Shown here in pieces: positions 1 through 8,643 of a DNA stretch of 64,000 bases (within the stretch, counting starts at the first letter, position 1; the number at the start of each line of letters is the position of its first letter). Source of the stretch: Idiomarina seosinensis (lineage in GTDB: Bacteria > Pseudomonadota > Gammaproteobacteria > Enterobacterales > Alteromonadaceae); the NCBI RefSeq assembly GCF_003987275.1, contig NZ_PIQF01000004.1, positions 62,001 to 126,000 on the forward strand, written 5' to 3'. The notes under the pieces are model-generated. The model did no database searches, was not told the origin of the DNA, and saw only the letters and a program-made list of their open reading frames with translations. The translations under genes were made by a program, and so were the position numbers.

Positions 1-249
1 GATAAAATCCCACTGCGTATACCGGCTTAATGCTGATTTACAAAAGTGAGGATTGCTGGATAAGTAATTTTCGGGACTGGCGTATAGATTAGTAAAGTTA
101 CACCGCCCACCGCCGGAGATAAGAATTTTTTTACCAGCCTGCTTAGCGTGATCAATCAATAGCACACTGCGGCCGCGTCGGGCTGCGTTGGCAGCACAAT
201 GAAGGCCCGCGGCTCCGGCTCCAATAATGATCACATCGTATTTCTGCAT
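1..249 (-). CDS. BaiN/YhiN-family flavoprotein, N-terminal part (gene cut by window start)
   Basis: The visible 83 codons start with ATG at 249 and run off the left edge without a stop. The protein opens with a dinucleotide-binding fold: a GAGAAG glycine motif at residues 10-15 after a hydrophobic beta strand, and GGGRCNFTN at residues 46-54. The second motif is typical of the HI0933/YhiN/BaiN family of FAD-containing putative oxidoreductases, which are usually about 390-400 residues. The substrate of this family is not settled. It lies 10 bases after the peroxiredoxin stop and is probably the last visible member of the dam-elaA-rsmJ-peroxiredoxin run. Family assignment is fairly safe; function is not. 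Confidence 0.85.
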   Translation of the reverse strand, partial: MQKYDVIIIGAGAAGLHCAANAARRGRSVLLIDHAKQAGKKILISGGGRCNFTNLYASPENYLSSNPHFCKSALSRYTQWDFI

Positions 250-259
250 GGCTGACTTA

Positions 260-739
260 CTAGCTCAATTGCTCAAGTACATATTCTGCTTTACTGACGT
301 CGAACTGCTTATCGTCCTCTACGAATAGATGTTCAACGATGCCATCCTCAATGACCATAGCGTAGCGCTTTGAACGAATACCACCAAAAGCACCAGTGTC
401 AGAGGCGAGCCCAAGCTTTTCGCTGTATTCGCCATTACCATCCGATAATAACCGAACCTTATCTCCGATCCCCAATGATTCGCCCCAGGCACGCATCACA
501 AATGCGTCATTAACGGCCAGGCAGTTAATACTTTGAACGCCTTTAGTAGCCAACTCTTCAGCGAGATCAACGTAGCCAGGTAAATGCTTCTCCGAACAGG
601 TCGGAGTAAATGCGCCCGGTACAGCGAATACAATATGACGCCCTTTAGCGAAGAGTTCCTTTGGATCGTAATGTTGAATACCTAACTCGCCTTTGCTGGT
701 TAATGTTCCGCTGGGGAGTTGGTCGTTTTCGTTTATCAT
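260..739 (-). CDS. Peroxiredoxin, Prx5/redoxin type
   Basis: This 159-residue protein is a thiol peroxidase of the Prx5-like (redoxin) class, reducing hydrogen peroxide and alkyl hydroperoxides in the cytoplasm. The active site PGAFTPTCS spans residues 41-49, with the peroxidatic cysteine at 48; a second cysteine at 73 could resolve it or be glutathionylated. Length matches stand-alone Prx5 proteins, with no fused glutaredoxin. The start codon overlaps the rsmJ stop by four bases (ATGA), so the two are probably translationally coupled. It sits at the end of a dam-containing run, whose link to peroxide defence is not obvious. The family call is secure, and the physiological reductant cannot be read from sequence. 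Confidence 0.93.
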   Translation of the reverse strand: MINENDQLPSGTLTSKGELGIQHYDPKELFAKGRHIVFAVPGAFTPTCSEKHLPGYVDLAEELATKGVQSINCLAVNDAFVMRAWGESLGIGDKVRLLSDGNGEYSEKLGLASDTGAFGGIRSKRYAMVIEDGIVEHLFVEDDKQFDVSKAEYVLEQLS

Positions 740-1410
740 GAGTTGAATCCTTGATTGATATATATGTCGAAACGATGTTTCTTACTCTTTAGCTGACGGT
801 TTGGTTCAGTGCCAGCCAGGTAAGGAGCACTCGCCGGACGTTTTACCACGACTCGATAGCGAGCGACAGATAGTGCGGGTTGCAGTAAAGTGTCGGCGTC
901 TTCGTCCTGACCGACAAGCTGCTGGAACATCTGCATATCTTTTTTAACTTGCGCCTTTTGCTTGCCTGTCTTTGGGTACATAGGGTCAAGATAAACCACA
1001 TCGCAGCTATCCGGATCTAAGTCAGCGATATGCTGTTGATTGAGCAGCTCCATGCGCTGTGCCGCTAACCCTATATTATCGGACATTAGCTGCGCTCGTT
1101 GCAAAGCATCGGCAAGTAACTCTCTAACCATTGGGTGGCGCTCAATAAGTTGAACATGACATCCGAACTGGGCCAGAACTAAGGCATCACGCGCTAAACC
1201 GGCTGTGGCATCGATAACGGACGGTTGGAACTTTCCTGTCACCCCGACGGCTTTAGCAATGGCTTCCGACTTAAGTGATGAGTGTTGCGCCCGGTAGGCT
1301 GCTTTGCCCTGATGGAAGTCGATAATTAAGGGGCGCATTGGCTGCGAAGCCTCTCGCCAAAATAAACCCAGGCCGTCTTCCGTTTGTTTCAATTCAAAAG
1401 CATTTGCCAT
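736..1410 (-). CDS. rsmJ: 16S rRNA (guanine(1516)-N(2))-methyltransferase RsmJ
   Basis: RsmJ methylates N2 of G1516 in 16S rRNA using S-adenosylmethionine. The 224-residue protein has the methyltransferase glycine-rich motif DATAGLARDA at residues 67-76 and the catalytic-type LDPMYP at residues 141-146, both characteristic of the YhiQ/RsmJ family. Length is slightly below that of the E. coli protein (about 250), the difference being at the N-terminus. The ATG at 1410 overlaps the elaA stop by one base, and the stop overlaps the peroxiredoxin start by four bases, so it is inside a compact operon downstream of dam. Identity is confident from motifs and length. Confidence 0.92.
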   Translation of the reverse strand: MANAFELKQTEDGLGLFWREASQPMRPLIIDFHQGKAAYRAQHSSLKSEAIAKAVGVTGKFQPSVIDATAGLARDALVLAQFGCHVQLIERHPMVRELLADALQRAQLMSDNIGLAAQRMELLNQQHIADLDPDSCDVVYLDPMYPKTGKQKAQVKKDMQMFQQLVGQDEDADTLLQPALSVARYRVVVKRPASAPYLAGTEPNRQLKSKKHRFDIYINQGFNS

Positions 1411-1850
1411 TAGCGGTCCATATCAACATGGGGGATATCATCCTCCAGGTACTCTGGGCCAATCGCTTTAAAGCCAAAGCTTTGGTAAAAGGCTAGCAAG
1501 TATGTTTGAGCACCGACGCGTATGGTTGCTTGAGGAGCCTGTTGCTCCAAATAATCGATCGCTCGTTGCATCAGCTCCCGGCCTAGCCCACTGCGTCTTA
1601 CCGACGAATGCGTAAGTACACGACCGATCCGGCCATAAGACTGTTGTTCATCGGGTTTATAAATACGGGCATAGGCCACTATCAAACCATCGTCGTCAGT
1701 AGCCACTAGGTGCAGCGCCTGTTCGTCTTCGCCATCAGCATCTAAATAAGGACATGTTTGTTCCACCACAAACACTTCTTGGCGAAGTTTAAGAATCTGA
1801 TAAAGCTGACGTAGCGAAAGCTCGTCAAACGCGTAAATAAACCAGTTCAT
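1410..1850 (-). CDS. elaA: ElaA-type GNAT acyltransferase
   Basis: This 146-residue protein belongs to the ElaA branch of the GCN5-related N-acetyltransferases. It shows the N-terminal FDELSLRQLYQILKLRQEVFVVEQ-type region, with RQEVFVVEQ at about residues 23-31, then the family's conserved CPYLDADGED (residues 33-42). The acetyl-CoA binding loop lies around RSGLGRELMQRA. The acceptor substrate is not known for the family. The start ATG at 1850 overlaps the dam stop by four bases and the stop abuts the rsmJ start, indicating co-translation with both. The family is well supported; no specific reaction should be inferred. Confidence 0.85.
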   Translation of the reverse strand: MNWFIYAFDELSLRQLYQILKLRQEVFVVEQTCPYLDADGEDEQALHLVATDDDGLIVAYARIYKPDEQQSYGRIGRVLTHSSVRRSGLGRELMQRAIDYLEQQAPQATIRVGAQTYLLAFYQSFGFKAIGPEYLEDDIPHVDMDR

Positions 1851-2707
1851 GTACCTACTTTCTGCATCTTTTGAGTGAGTGGAATGACATTCGTTGTTGA
1901 ATAAAGCGCTAACAGCTCTCCCACCGGTTTACGGCAGTCACCTTTTTGACTGATGCTTCTGGACACTGATAGCTGTTGCAGCTGTGCTTTCTCGTACAGA
2001 GCTCGCGTTAACGGGGTATCGTGGTTACTGATCAATACCGGGATGTGCCTCTTATGAGCCGCTCTCAATGCGTGCCTGGCTAGCTCACTTTGATCGCCTA
2101 AGCCAAAGCCGCCGGTTGCGTAACTGGTAAAGTTAGAGCTTTGAACCAAGGGCGCATAGGGAGGATCACAGTAGATGACATCGCCTTTACGAGCACGCCT
2201 GAATACTTGCTCGAAGGAGCTGCAAATAAATTTTGCGCGCTTGGCTTTTTCCGCAAAAAACTCAATTTCTGCGGCAGGGAAATAGGGCTTACGGTAATCG
2301 CCGAAAGGTACGTTAAAAATGCCTTTACTGTTGTATCGGCAAAGCCCGTTATAACCATGACGGTTCATGTATAAAAATAGTAGCGACCGGTAATAGGGAT
2401 CAACGGACTGGTTAAACTCTTTCCGGAGGGCGTAATAGGCGTCACTGCGATTATTGCGGTCACTGAACAACCGTCGCGCGTCTTCAATAAAGGTTTTGGG
2501 CCGGCGCTTAACGAATTGATACAGCGTAATTAGGTCAGGGTTTATATCGTTGAGCAGATATCGGTCGTAATCGGTATTCAAGAACACTGAACCCGCCCCG
2601 ACAAAAGGTTCGATAAGCTTTTTACCCGTCGGCAACTGGTTCTTGATGGGCTCGACTAGTGAGTATTTACCCCCTGCCCATTTTAAAAAAGCCCTGTTCT
2701 TCTTCAT
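1847..2707 (-). CDS. dam: DNA adenine methyltransferase Dam
   Basis: Dam methylates the adenine N6 in GATC, with roles in mismatch repair, replication timing and promoter control. The 286-residue protein carries the alpha-group N6-adenine methyltransferase motifs in order: KWAGGK at residues 9-14, the SAM-binding EPFVGAGSVF at 33-42, and the catalytic DPPYAPL at 181-187. Length is close to the E. coli enzyme (278). It follows damX by 57 bases on the same strand, as in enterobacteria, but rpe, gph and trpS do not follow; instead elaA, rsmJ and a peroxiredoxin do. The start is the ATG giving MKKNRAFLKW, which matches the family N-terminus. Confidence 0.96.
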   Translation of the reverse strand: MKKNRAFLKWAGGKYSLVEPIKNQLPTGKKLIEPFVGAGSVFLNTDYDRYLLNDINPDLITLYQFVKRRPKTFIEDARRLFSDRNNRSDAYYALRKEFNQSVDPYYRSLLFLYMNRHGYNGLCRYNSKGIFNVPFGDYRKPYFPAAEIEFFAEKAKRAKFICSSFEQVFRRARKGDVIYCDPPYAPLVQSSNFTSYATGGFGLGDQSELARHALRAAHKRHIPVLISNHDTPLTRALYEKAQLQQLSVSRSISQKGDCRKPVGELLALYSTTNVIPLTQKMQKVGT

Positions 2708-2764
2708 TGACCGACCTATGGTGAAACTTAAAGCTAGTGTAACCGAAAGGCCGGACGATGAAAA

Positions 2765-4270
2765 TTACTGTGCTTGAGACTGAGCGATTTCTTTTTGCAT
2801 GGTGCCGGTAGATTTTGCCCACGGTTCCATACTCTGCACGTTAGCGGGCAACTGCTGTACCGCCGACCGAGCTTGATCAAGCGAGTCAAAGTTACCGTAA
2901 ACGATGACATAGGCACCGTCATTGCGCTGATAGACATCGGTTATGTCGGTTAGCTGATAATCCTGACGGAACTCGGTCAATAACTGTTGATTACTGATTA
3001 TTGCTATTTGCAGAGCGTAAGACTCCGGATTTCGGTCTAATATTGCAGCTGACTGGAAAGGTAAATTTAGGGCCTCGGGAGCCTGCTCCGCAGGTTCAGG
3101 AGTCGTCGCTTTTTCCACCTTTTCTGAAGGCTGTTTTATCAGGCCAACTTCAAGCTCTCGTGGATCATTCTCTGCGGCGGCTCCTCTGTTTAAGTTGTCC
3201 AAAGCTTCGCGATAAGAGATCGCTAAATCTTCTGGCATCAATGCCAGGCTTTCTGCCGTTATTGGTTCAAACTCCGGTAGTTGATTGACTGCAGCTGCTG
3301 GCTCAGCAACTTCGGCAGTTTCAGCTGGTTTATCAGTTTCAGTTGGATTTGTTTCTTCTTCGGTACTAGTAGCAGGCGTATTGGCTGTGCCTAAGTAGCT
3401 GATTAAAGTGTCATGATTTAGGTAACCCGCGGCAGCAATACTTAATAACGCTGCGATTAGCAACACGACACCCAGTTTAACCGGGCGGCCTGAACCTTCA
3501 GTGCTGTTGTTGAGAGAAACCTGGTCATCATCAAGCTGCGTTTCATCATCAACTGTGGTGGATGGCTGGTCTTCTTTATAACGTTGCGCTTGAGTTGCAA
3601 GGGCTAACTGTAAGCGCTGTTGTATTTCTCCAGGATAACCATTAATGGTGCTGAGAAATTGTTGAATTCTATCCAAGTTCCAAAGGCGGCGCTGTCGCTC
3701 AGGTAGTAATGCCTGAATGAACCGCACTTGCTCTTCTTTGCTCATCGGTTGAACTTCGAGCATGACCGGGCCTTGCACGCGCAAGTGTGGCGCTGGCTTT
3801 TGTTGATAGGCCCAACGGCTGTCTGCGACTACAACAACACTTACTTTCTGGCCAATTGCAGATAGTTGATTAACGGTAGAAATACACTCGGCTAAAAAGC
3901 CGTCGGGTAGTTTTTCGCCGCTATCAATAACAATGACGGCATGACGGAGGGGAGCCTGACGCTGAATCTGCCGACTTAATGTCTCATCACTTAAACTGAT
4001 GGTGCCGAATAACTGATTCAGAATTTGAGCGCGCAGTCGATCCACCGTCGAACGATCATTGGCGGTAATAAAAGCACATTCGGCATAGTTTGAGGCTTGC
4101 TCTAAAAATAGCTCGGCAATCGTAGTCTTACCCGAGCCGTCACCACCGTGCAGCATGATCAAAGAGTCATTTTGCTGACATTGCTGATGCAATTGTTCAA
4201 TGATCGCCTGTTGGCTAGTTTTTACTTTTACCGGTGCTGCGACAATATGTTGTTGAGCCACTGCTTGCAT
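2765..4270 (-). CDS. damX: DamX-like cell-division protein (AAA ATPase + SPOR)
   Basis: The 501-residue protein has three parts. An N-terminal AAA-type ATPase domain carries a Walker A HGGDGSGKTT at residues 41-50. One membrane helix lies at about 266-284 with cytoplasmic acidic residues before it. A proline, threonine and glutamate-rich periplasmic linker follows and ends in a SPOR domain at about 414-490, which binds denuded septal peptidoglycan. This architecture is that of DamX in Vibrio and Alteromonas relatives; the E. coli protein lacks an obvious intact ATPase motif. Position between aroB and dam supports the name. Confident. Confidence 0.9.
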   Translation of the reverse strand: MQAVAQQHIVAAPVKVKTSQQAIIEQLHQQCQQNDSLIMLHGGDGSGKTTIAELFLEQASNYAECAFITANDRSTVDRLRAQILNQLFGTISLSDETLSRQIQRQAPLRHAVIVIDSGEKLPDGFLAECISTVNQLSAIGQKVSVVVVADSRWAYQQKPAPHLRVQGPVMLEVQPMSKEEQVRFIQALLPERQRRLWNLDRIQQFLSTINGYPGEIQQRLQLALATQAQRYKEDQPSTTVDDETQLDDDQVSLNNSTEGSGRPVKLGVVLLIAALLSIAAAGYLNHDTLISYLGTANTPATSTEEETNPTETDKPAETAEVAEPAAAVNQLPEFEPITAESLALMPEDLAISYREALDNLNRGAAAENDPRELEVGLIKQPSEKVEKATTPEPAEQAPEALNLPFQSAAILDRNPESYALQIAIISNQQLLTEFRQDYQLTDITDVYQRNDGAYVIVYGNFDSLDQARSAVQQLPANVQSMEPWAKSTGTMQKEIAQSQAQ

Positions 4271-4292
4271 AACTGTGTTCCTGTTTGATGCG

Positions 4293-5363
4293 TTAGCAAC
4301 ATTCAGTGATCACAGCCGCTATCTTGTTTTCATCCAAGTCTTTAAAGACTGCTGCAGAACCAATACTGGTTGGCAGAATGAAATGCAGTTTTCCGTCTTT
4401 TACCTTTTTGTCCCGTTGCATATATTCAAGCCACTGAGACCATTCCATGTGTGGGCCTTTTGTCGGCAAGCCAAAGGCACTCATTAAGTCATAGATTCGA
4501 CGGAAATCTGACGCTGACAGTTGCTGTGTCACTTCCGCTAACTTCGATGCAATAATGGTGCCAGCAGCAACAGCTTCGCCGTGAGTCCATTCGCCATAGT
4601 GAGTCGCAGCTTCTATCGCATGACCGAAGGTGTGTCCTAAATTAAGCAAGGCTCTAACACCTTTTTCGCGCTCATCCAGCGCTACAATTTCAGCTTTTAT
4701 TTCGCAACTGCGTTTAATGGCATAGATAAGCGAGTCGGTGTCGCGGCTTTTTAGCTCTGACGTATGATGTTCAAGCCAATTAAAAAAGTCATTGTCATAG
4801 ATAATGCCGTATTTGATGACTTCGGCAAGGCCACTTTTATAGTGTCGTTCGGGTAATGTTTGTAGGCAATCGGTATCGATTAATACCGCCTGGGGTTGAT
4901 AAAAAGCGCCGATCAGGTTTTTCCCTTGCGGATGATTGACTGCAGTTTTACCGCCGACAGAAGAATCGACTTGTGCCAATAAAGTGGTGGGGATTTGATA
5001 AAAGTCGACACCGCGTTGAAAGGTGGCTGCAACAAAACCTGCTAAATCCCCAACAACTCCGCCACCGAGCGCAACAATTGCCGAATCGCGATTAAACCCA
5101 GCATTAATGAGCTGATCCATGACTTCACTATAAACCGAGAGACTTTTGTATTGTTCACCATCTGGCATCTCAAAGACAGTGACGTGGTGCTCTGCCAGTT
5201 TATTAAGTAAAGGGTGCAAATAGTACTGGGCAACGGTGGGGTTAGTGATAACGCAGATTTGTCGATTTTTGTCGGGTATTGAAGTGCTGAGCTGCCCCAA
5301 CTTTCCAGCTTCGATGTAAATAGGGTAGCTGCGCTCATTTAGGTTAACTTTTACGGTTGCCAT
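4293..5363 (-). CDS. aroB: 3-dehydroquinate synthase AroB
   Basis: AroB converts DAHP to 3-dehydroquinate, the second step of the shikimate pathway, using NAD and a divalent metal. The 356-residue protein has the NAD-binding GGGVVGDLAGF at residues 100-110, the active-site stretch with SVGGKTAVNHPQGKN at 135-149, and metal-ligand regions around SGLAEVIKYG and LNLGHTFGHAIE. Length is standard (E. coli 362). It follows aroK by 27 bases on the same strand, so aroK-aroB are co-transcribed, and is followed by damX after 22 bases. Identity is secure. Confidence 0.97.
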   Translation of the reverse strand: MATVKVNLNERSYPIYIEAGKLGQLSTSIPDKNRQICVITNPTVAQYYLHPLLNKLAEHHVTVFEMPDGEQYKSLSVYSEVMDQLINAGFNRDSAIVALGGGVVGDLAGFVAATFQRGVDFYQIPTTLLAQVDSSVGGKTAVNHPQGKNLIGAFYQPQAVLIDTDCLQTLPERHYKSGLAEVIKYGIIYDNDFFNWLEHHTSELKSRDTDSLIYAIKRSCEIKAEIVALDEREKGVRALLNLGHTFGHAIEAATHYGEWTHGEAVAAGTIIASKLAEVTQQLSASDFRRIYDLMSAFGLPTKGPHMEWSQWLEYMQRDKKVKDGKLHFILPTSIGSAAVFKDLDENKIAAVITECC

Positions 5364-5390
5364 GGCGCAGCTCCTTATTGTTAATTGCTA

Positions 5391-5921
5391 TTAACTTAAA
5401 CCGTTAATGCCAAGTTGTTCTATAATTTCGTTAACCACAACTTTAGCACTTTGCTCGTCGGTTCTCACCGTGATGTCAGCAATCTCTTCGTATAAAGGAT
5501 CGCGTGCCTCGGCTAGCTCTTCTAGCACTTTACGTGGGTCATCAGCCTCAGCGATAAGTGGACGACGCTTGTCGCGCTGGGTTCTGGCCAGCTGCTTGTC
5601 GATAGTGGTTTTCAGGTATACGACCACGCCGCGCGCAGAAAGTCGATTACGGCTTTCCTTGCTCATTACCGAGCCACCACCGGTTGCCAGCACAATGCCC
5701 ATGTTTTCAGTGAGATCTTCGATTACTTTTTCTTCTCGTGCACGGAAGCCTTCTTCGCCTTCCAGCTCGAATACCCAGCTGATGTCAGCACCAGTGCGGC
5801 GCTCAATCTCAGTATCAGAATCGTAGAAATCTAGATGGAGTTGTCTGGCGATTTGACGACCAATCGTACTTTTGCCGGCGCCCATAGGGCCAACAAGAAA
5901 AATATTACGTTTCTCAGCCAT
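5391..5921 (-). CDS. aroK: Shikimate kinase AroK
   Basis: AroK phosphorylates shikimate to shikimate 3-phosphate with ATP. The 176-residue protein has a P-loop [11 protein letters not shown] at residues 11-21, the shikimate-binding DSD at 34-36, a GGGSV motif near residue 80 and an RRPLIAE lid region. Length matches the type I enzyme (E. coli AroK 173). It precedes aroB on the same strand. The 120-base gap between pilQ and aroK contains no convincing terminator, so read-through from the pilus genes is possible. Identity is secure. Confidence 0.97.
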   Translation of the reverse strand: MAEKRNIFLVGPMGAGKSTIGRQIARQLHLDFYDSDTEIERRTGADISWVFELEGEEGFRAREEKVIEDLTENMGIVLATGGGSVMSKESRNRLSARGVVVYLKTTIDKQLARTQRDKRRPLIAEADDPRKVLEELAEARDPLYEEIADITVRTDEQSAKVVVNEIIEQLGINGLS

Positions 5922-6041
5922 ATTCCTGCTTACGTCACTGTTAAAATTAGCTGTAACTCACGAATCCGGAGTGTCTAGAGACGTCCCCCAACCCAACGAA
6001 AAGAAGCGCGATTATCGCAATTCAGCTCCACTTTAGCAACT

Positions 6042-7331
6042 CTATTCGGTATCCGCTAAAATCGTTGGCGTCACAAATATTACAAGCTCCCGTTTCTCTT
6101 TGTGATATTGCTGGTGTTGGAACAGCGGTCCAACAATTGGCAATGCCGATAAAATGGGTACAGAACTGTCATCATTCAACTCCAGAGTTTGAAATATTCC
6201 GCCCAGTACGATGGTTTCGCCATCTTTAACCAGCACTTGTGTTCCCATCTCCTGAGTATCAATCGCGACAGCCGGTCCTGTCGGGGTAGAAACCGTATCG
6301 CCCCGCGTATTTTGAGTAATGGTTAAGTCGAGTAACACATGGTTATTCGGGGTGATTTGAGGGGTAACACGTAAGCCCATAACGGCTTTTTTAAACTGTA
6401 CGGCGGTCGCTCCCGAAGCGGCGCTCTCAACATATGGTATTTCAGTACCTTGCTCAATGTAAGCTGGCTGCTGGTTGGCGGTGAAAATTTTAGGACTGGC
6501 AATAATGTCTCCCTTGTTTTCTCGCTCTAATGCGGTCAGCTCCAGATCCAATAACAGGCTATCGCTCAGTCGAGCAACGTTTAAACCAACCGTTGCTGCG
6601 GGCTGCACTGCTGGCAGTGAAATCTGCATACCTTTAATAAAGGTCGAGGCCGACTCTGGTGGTGTTTTTAAGCCAAACTCTGATGCGCCCCAGCGTACCC
6701 CGAACTCTTCAGCAACATTGGTTTTTAGGCTGACCATTCGGGCTTCTATCATTACCTGTCTGACTGGCCGGTCGAGGCGTTTAATCAGCGATTTAATGAC
6801 GTTTAGCTGCTGCTCTTGCTCTGTAACGATTAGCGTATTTGTTCGTTCATCTACGGTGATCGAACCGTTTGCTGATAAAAAACTTTGTGGAGAGCCTTTC
6901 AACAATTCGGCGAGTTCGACTGCTCGGGCAAAGTTAATAGTAATTAGTTCTGTCGAGGTCTTTTCGCTGTGTGTCTGGGCTTGCGGCTGCGTGCTTATCC
7001 ACAGCACATTGCCATTAATATTGACGAACAAACCATTACTCGACGCCAGGCTGGATATAGCATCGACCCAGCGAACATTTTTTAGCTGTAAGCTTGAACT
7101 ACCGTTAATGGTATCGCCCATGATCAGGTTTAATGCCAATTTATCAGCGAGAATTTGGAAAATCTCGCGCAGCGGGGTGTCTGCTAAGGTAAGGTCGACT
7201 TTTACCTGTTGTTGCTCAGGAGACAACAAATGCTCCCATGTGGCCGTTCCGGCGTTACTGACGGAAGGTAGAAAAGTTAACAGAATAGAACCGTAAATAA
7301 GGTTTTTGAGCGTTGCTGGCAGTTGCCTCAT
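6042..7331 (-). CDS. pilQ: Short outer-membrane secretin, PilQ/HofQ type
   Basis: This 429-residue secretin would form the outer-membrane pore for type IV pili or competence pseudopili. A signal peptide is visible (residues 1-27, ending near SNAG). Residues 40-110 form an STN-like module, residues about 120-190 a secretin N module (the NTLIVTEQEQQ region), and the rest the beta-barrel secretin core with LGGIFQT and SALPIVGPLFQ. Classical PilQ is about 700 residues with AMIN domains; this one lacks them and matches the length of E. coli HofQ (412) and Haemophilus ComE. The order mrcA-pilM-pilN-fusion-pilQ-aroK supports the assignment. The choice between pilus and DNA-uptake role is open. Confidence 0.9.
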   Translation of the reverse strand: MRQLPATLKNLIYGSILLTFLPSVSNAGTATWEHLLSPEQQQVKVDLTLADTPLREIFQILADKLALNLIMGDTINGSSSLQLKNVRWVDAISSLASSNGLFVNINGNVLWISTQPQAQTHSEKTSTELITINFARAVELAELLKGSPQSFLSANGSITVDERTNTLIVTEQEQQLNVIKSLIKRLDRPVRQVMIEARMVSLKTNVAEEFGVRWGASEFGLKTPPESASTFIKGMQISLPAVQPAATVGLNVARLSDSLLLDLELTALERENKGDIIASPKIFTANQQPAYIEQGTEIPYVESAASGATAVQFKKAVMGLRVTPQITPNNHVLLDLTITQNTRGDTVSTPTGPAVAIDTQEMGTQVLVKDGETIVLGGIFQTLELNDDSSVPILSALPIVGPLFQHQQYHKEKRELVIFVTPTILADTE

Positions 7332-8137
7332 AAAACATCCTTTAAGTTTAATTCAACCTTGTGATTGAGCCAGCACTGGCTTTGTTGTCGCCATTGCTGC
7401 AGCAACACGTTGTCGTTGTTAATAGCGATGATCTGGCTGAGCGGCTGTTGTAACCAGTCACCTTTTTGTAGTGCCAGCCAATGACCTTCTGTATTTAAGA
7501 AATAGGCTTGGGCTGCGTCGTGTTTGGCGCGATTACGCACCACCGCGATTAATCGAAGGTTATTGTATGTTGGCAGGTTTTGCCGATGCACTGGCGTTAA
7601 AAAAGCTGGCAAAGTTTGGCATGTAGCGTGGTTATCAGTATGAGTTAAAGTGGTTAGCGGCTTTATAAAAGCGCTCTCGGAGTTTTGACTAAAATGCCAT
7701 TTTAACTGGCCCTGGTTATCATTGGTGCGGGTCAACGAGAGCATTTGGTGAGTATAAGGTGTCGGTTGATATATACGCGTAAATCTGATGAACGAGTTGA
7801 GGTATTGGAATAGCTCTGAGGGTTGGCCGGCAATCGTTGCCCGAAAACTGGCATGGCTGGCGGGGTCGTGTTGCAAGGTTAGCTGAAGGCTAAACTGATC
7901 GGCCCACTCAGCGAGCAGCCATTCGAGTGCTGGAGTCGCAGCCTTAGGTGTGATGGGTTGCAGCGCGGATGACGCTGCTTGCACTGAAGCAAGCCGTTTT
8001 AACTGTTGTCGTTGTAATGACAGCTGTTCAGCAAGCTGCTGCTTGTGCAGGTGAGTGTAAAAATAGGTCAGCGCAATGATGACCGACACAGACATGAGTA
8101 AAACAATAATAGAGGCGTAGTTGCGACTGATGATCAC
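7328..8137 (-). CDS. Pilus/competence inner-membrane protein, apparent HofO-HofP (PilO-PilP) fusion
   Basis: This 269-residue protein occupies the place of two genes, pilO and pilP (hofO and hofP), between pilN and pilQ. Its N-terminal part has a membrane helix at about residues 8-27, a glutamine and leucine-rich coiled coil at 28-55, and an alpha/beta region like PilO/HofO. The C-terminal 80 residues resemble the PilP/HofP homology domain: a short strand with LNTEGHWLALQKGDWL followed by IIAINNDNVLL. E. coli HofO (146) plus HofP (134) sum to about this length. The stop overlaps the pilQ start by four bases and the start overlaps the pilN stop by four. The fusion is an inference from order, length and weak motif similarity. 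Confidence 0.65.
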   Translation of the reverse strand: MIISRNYASIIVLLMSVSVIIALTYFYTHLHKQQLAEQLSLQRQQLKRLASVQAASSALQPITPKAATPALEWLLAEWADQFSLQLTLQHDPASHASFRATIAGQPSELFQYLNSFIRFTRIYQPTPYTHQMLSLTRTNDNQGQLKWHFSQNSESAFIKPLTTLTHTDNHATCQTLPAFLTPVHRQNLPTYNNLRLIAVVRNRAKHDAAQAYFLNTEGHWLALQKGDWLQQPLSQIIAINNDNVLLQQWRQQSQCWLNHKVELNLKDVL

Positions 8138-8643
8138 TGCGATGGCTCATCTCTCTGAATCATCGAAAAATAACCATTACGCGGGAAATCAACGTTCACC
8201 ACGCTATCTTGCCATGCGTCACGCAATGATGCGGCAAGTGATTTAACGGAGCCGATAGCCTGATAGGTGCCGGTTATTTTGAGCTCGCCCGGAAGCCAGG
8301 TTAGGTCTTGCAGCTGTAGATCTTCAATAGTAGCTGTGTTGAGCGAGATAAAATGTTGGAGTACCGATATTTGTTGGCGGTTGGCTTGCTCGGTTTGTTG
8401 TTGCTGTTTCAGCGCATTTGCCGCTTGCTGGTAGCGCTGCTCCAGTGCTGCTAAATGTTCAAGCCGTGCTTGATTGGTCAATACCGCTTGTTGCAACGGT
8501 TTAACTAAGGGCTGATAGCTTACGCTGTATACTATTCCAATAAGAGTTATGCACAGCACACAATAACCTAGCCATTTCTTTTGAATCGCCAGTTGATGAC
8601 GAAAGCCAGGTTGTCGCCAATTAATTAAATTTAGTGATGCCAC
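8134..8643 (-). CDS. pilN: PilN/HofN-like pilus assembly protein
   Basis: The 169-residue protein has the short cytoplasmic N-terminus of PilN with LNLINWR at residues 4-10. This is the counterpart of the INLLPWR motif that docks into PilM. A single membrane helix at about 27-45 follows, then a long periplasmic coiled coil (residues 50-100, rich in Q, L and A) and a small alpha/beta domain. E. coli HofN is 179 residues. It overlaps its upstream neighbour by 13 bases and its downstream one by four. It should form the inner-membrane alignment complex with the PilM-like and PilO/P-like proteins. Family assignment rests on topology, motif and gene order. Confidence 0.75.
   Translation of the reverse strand: MASLNLINWRQPGFRHQLAIQKKWLGYCVLCITLIGIVYSVSYQPLVKPLQQAVLTNQARLEHLAALEQRYQQAANALKQQQQTEQANRQQISVLQHFISLNTATIEDLQLQDLTWLPGELKITGTYQAIGSVKSLAASLRDAWQDSVVNVDFPRNGYFSMIQRDEPSQ

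Noticed and set aside
5407-5826. Open frame of 139 codons antisense to aroK
   Set aside because: Serine-rich low-complexity product typical of a shadow frame, with no motifs.
5979-5986. AGACGTCC, a 7-of-8 match to a met box between pilQ and aroK
   Set aside because: MetJ needs at least two adjacent boxes and the flanking octamers do not match; the genes are unrelated to methionine.
6475-7296. Open frame of 273 codons on the plus strand inside pilQ
   Set aside because: It is antisense to a clear secretin gene, has no family motifs and no ribosome binding site.
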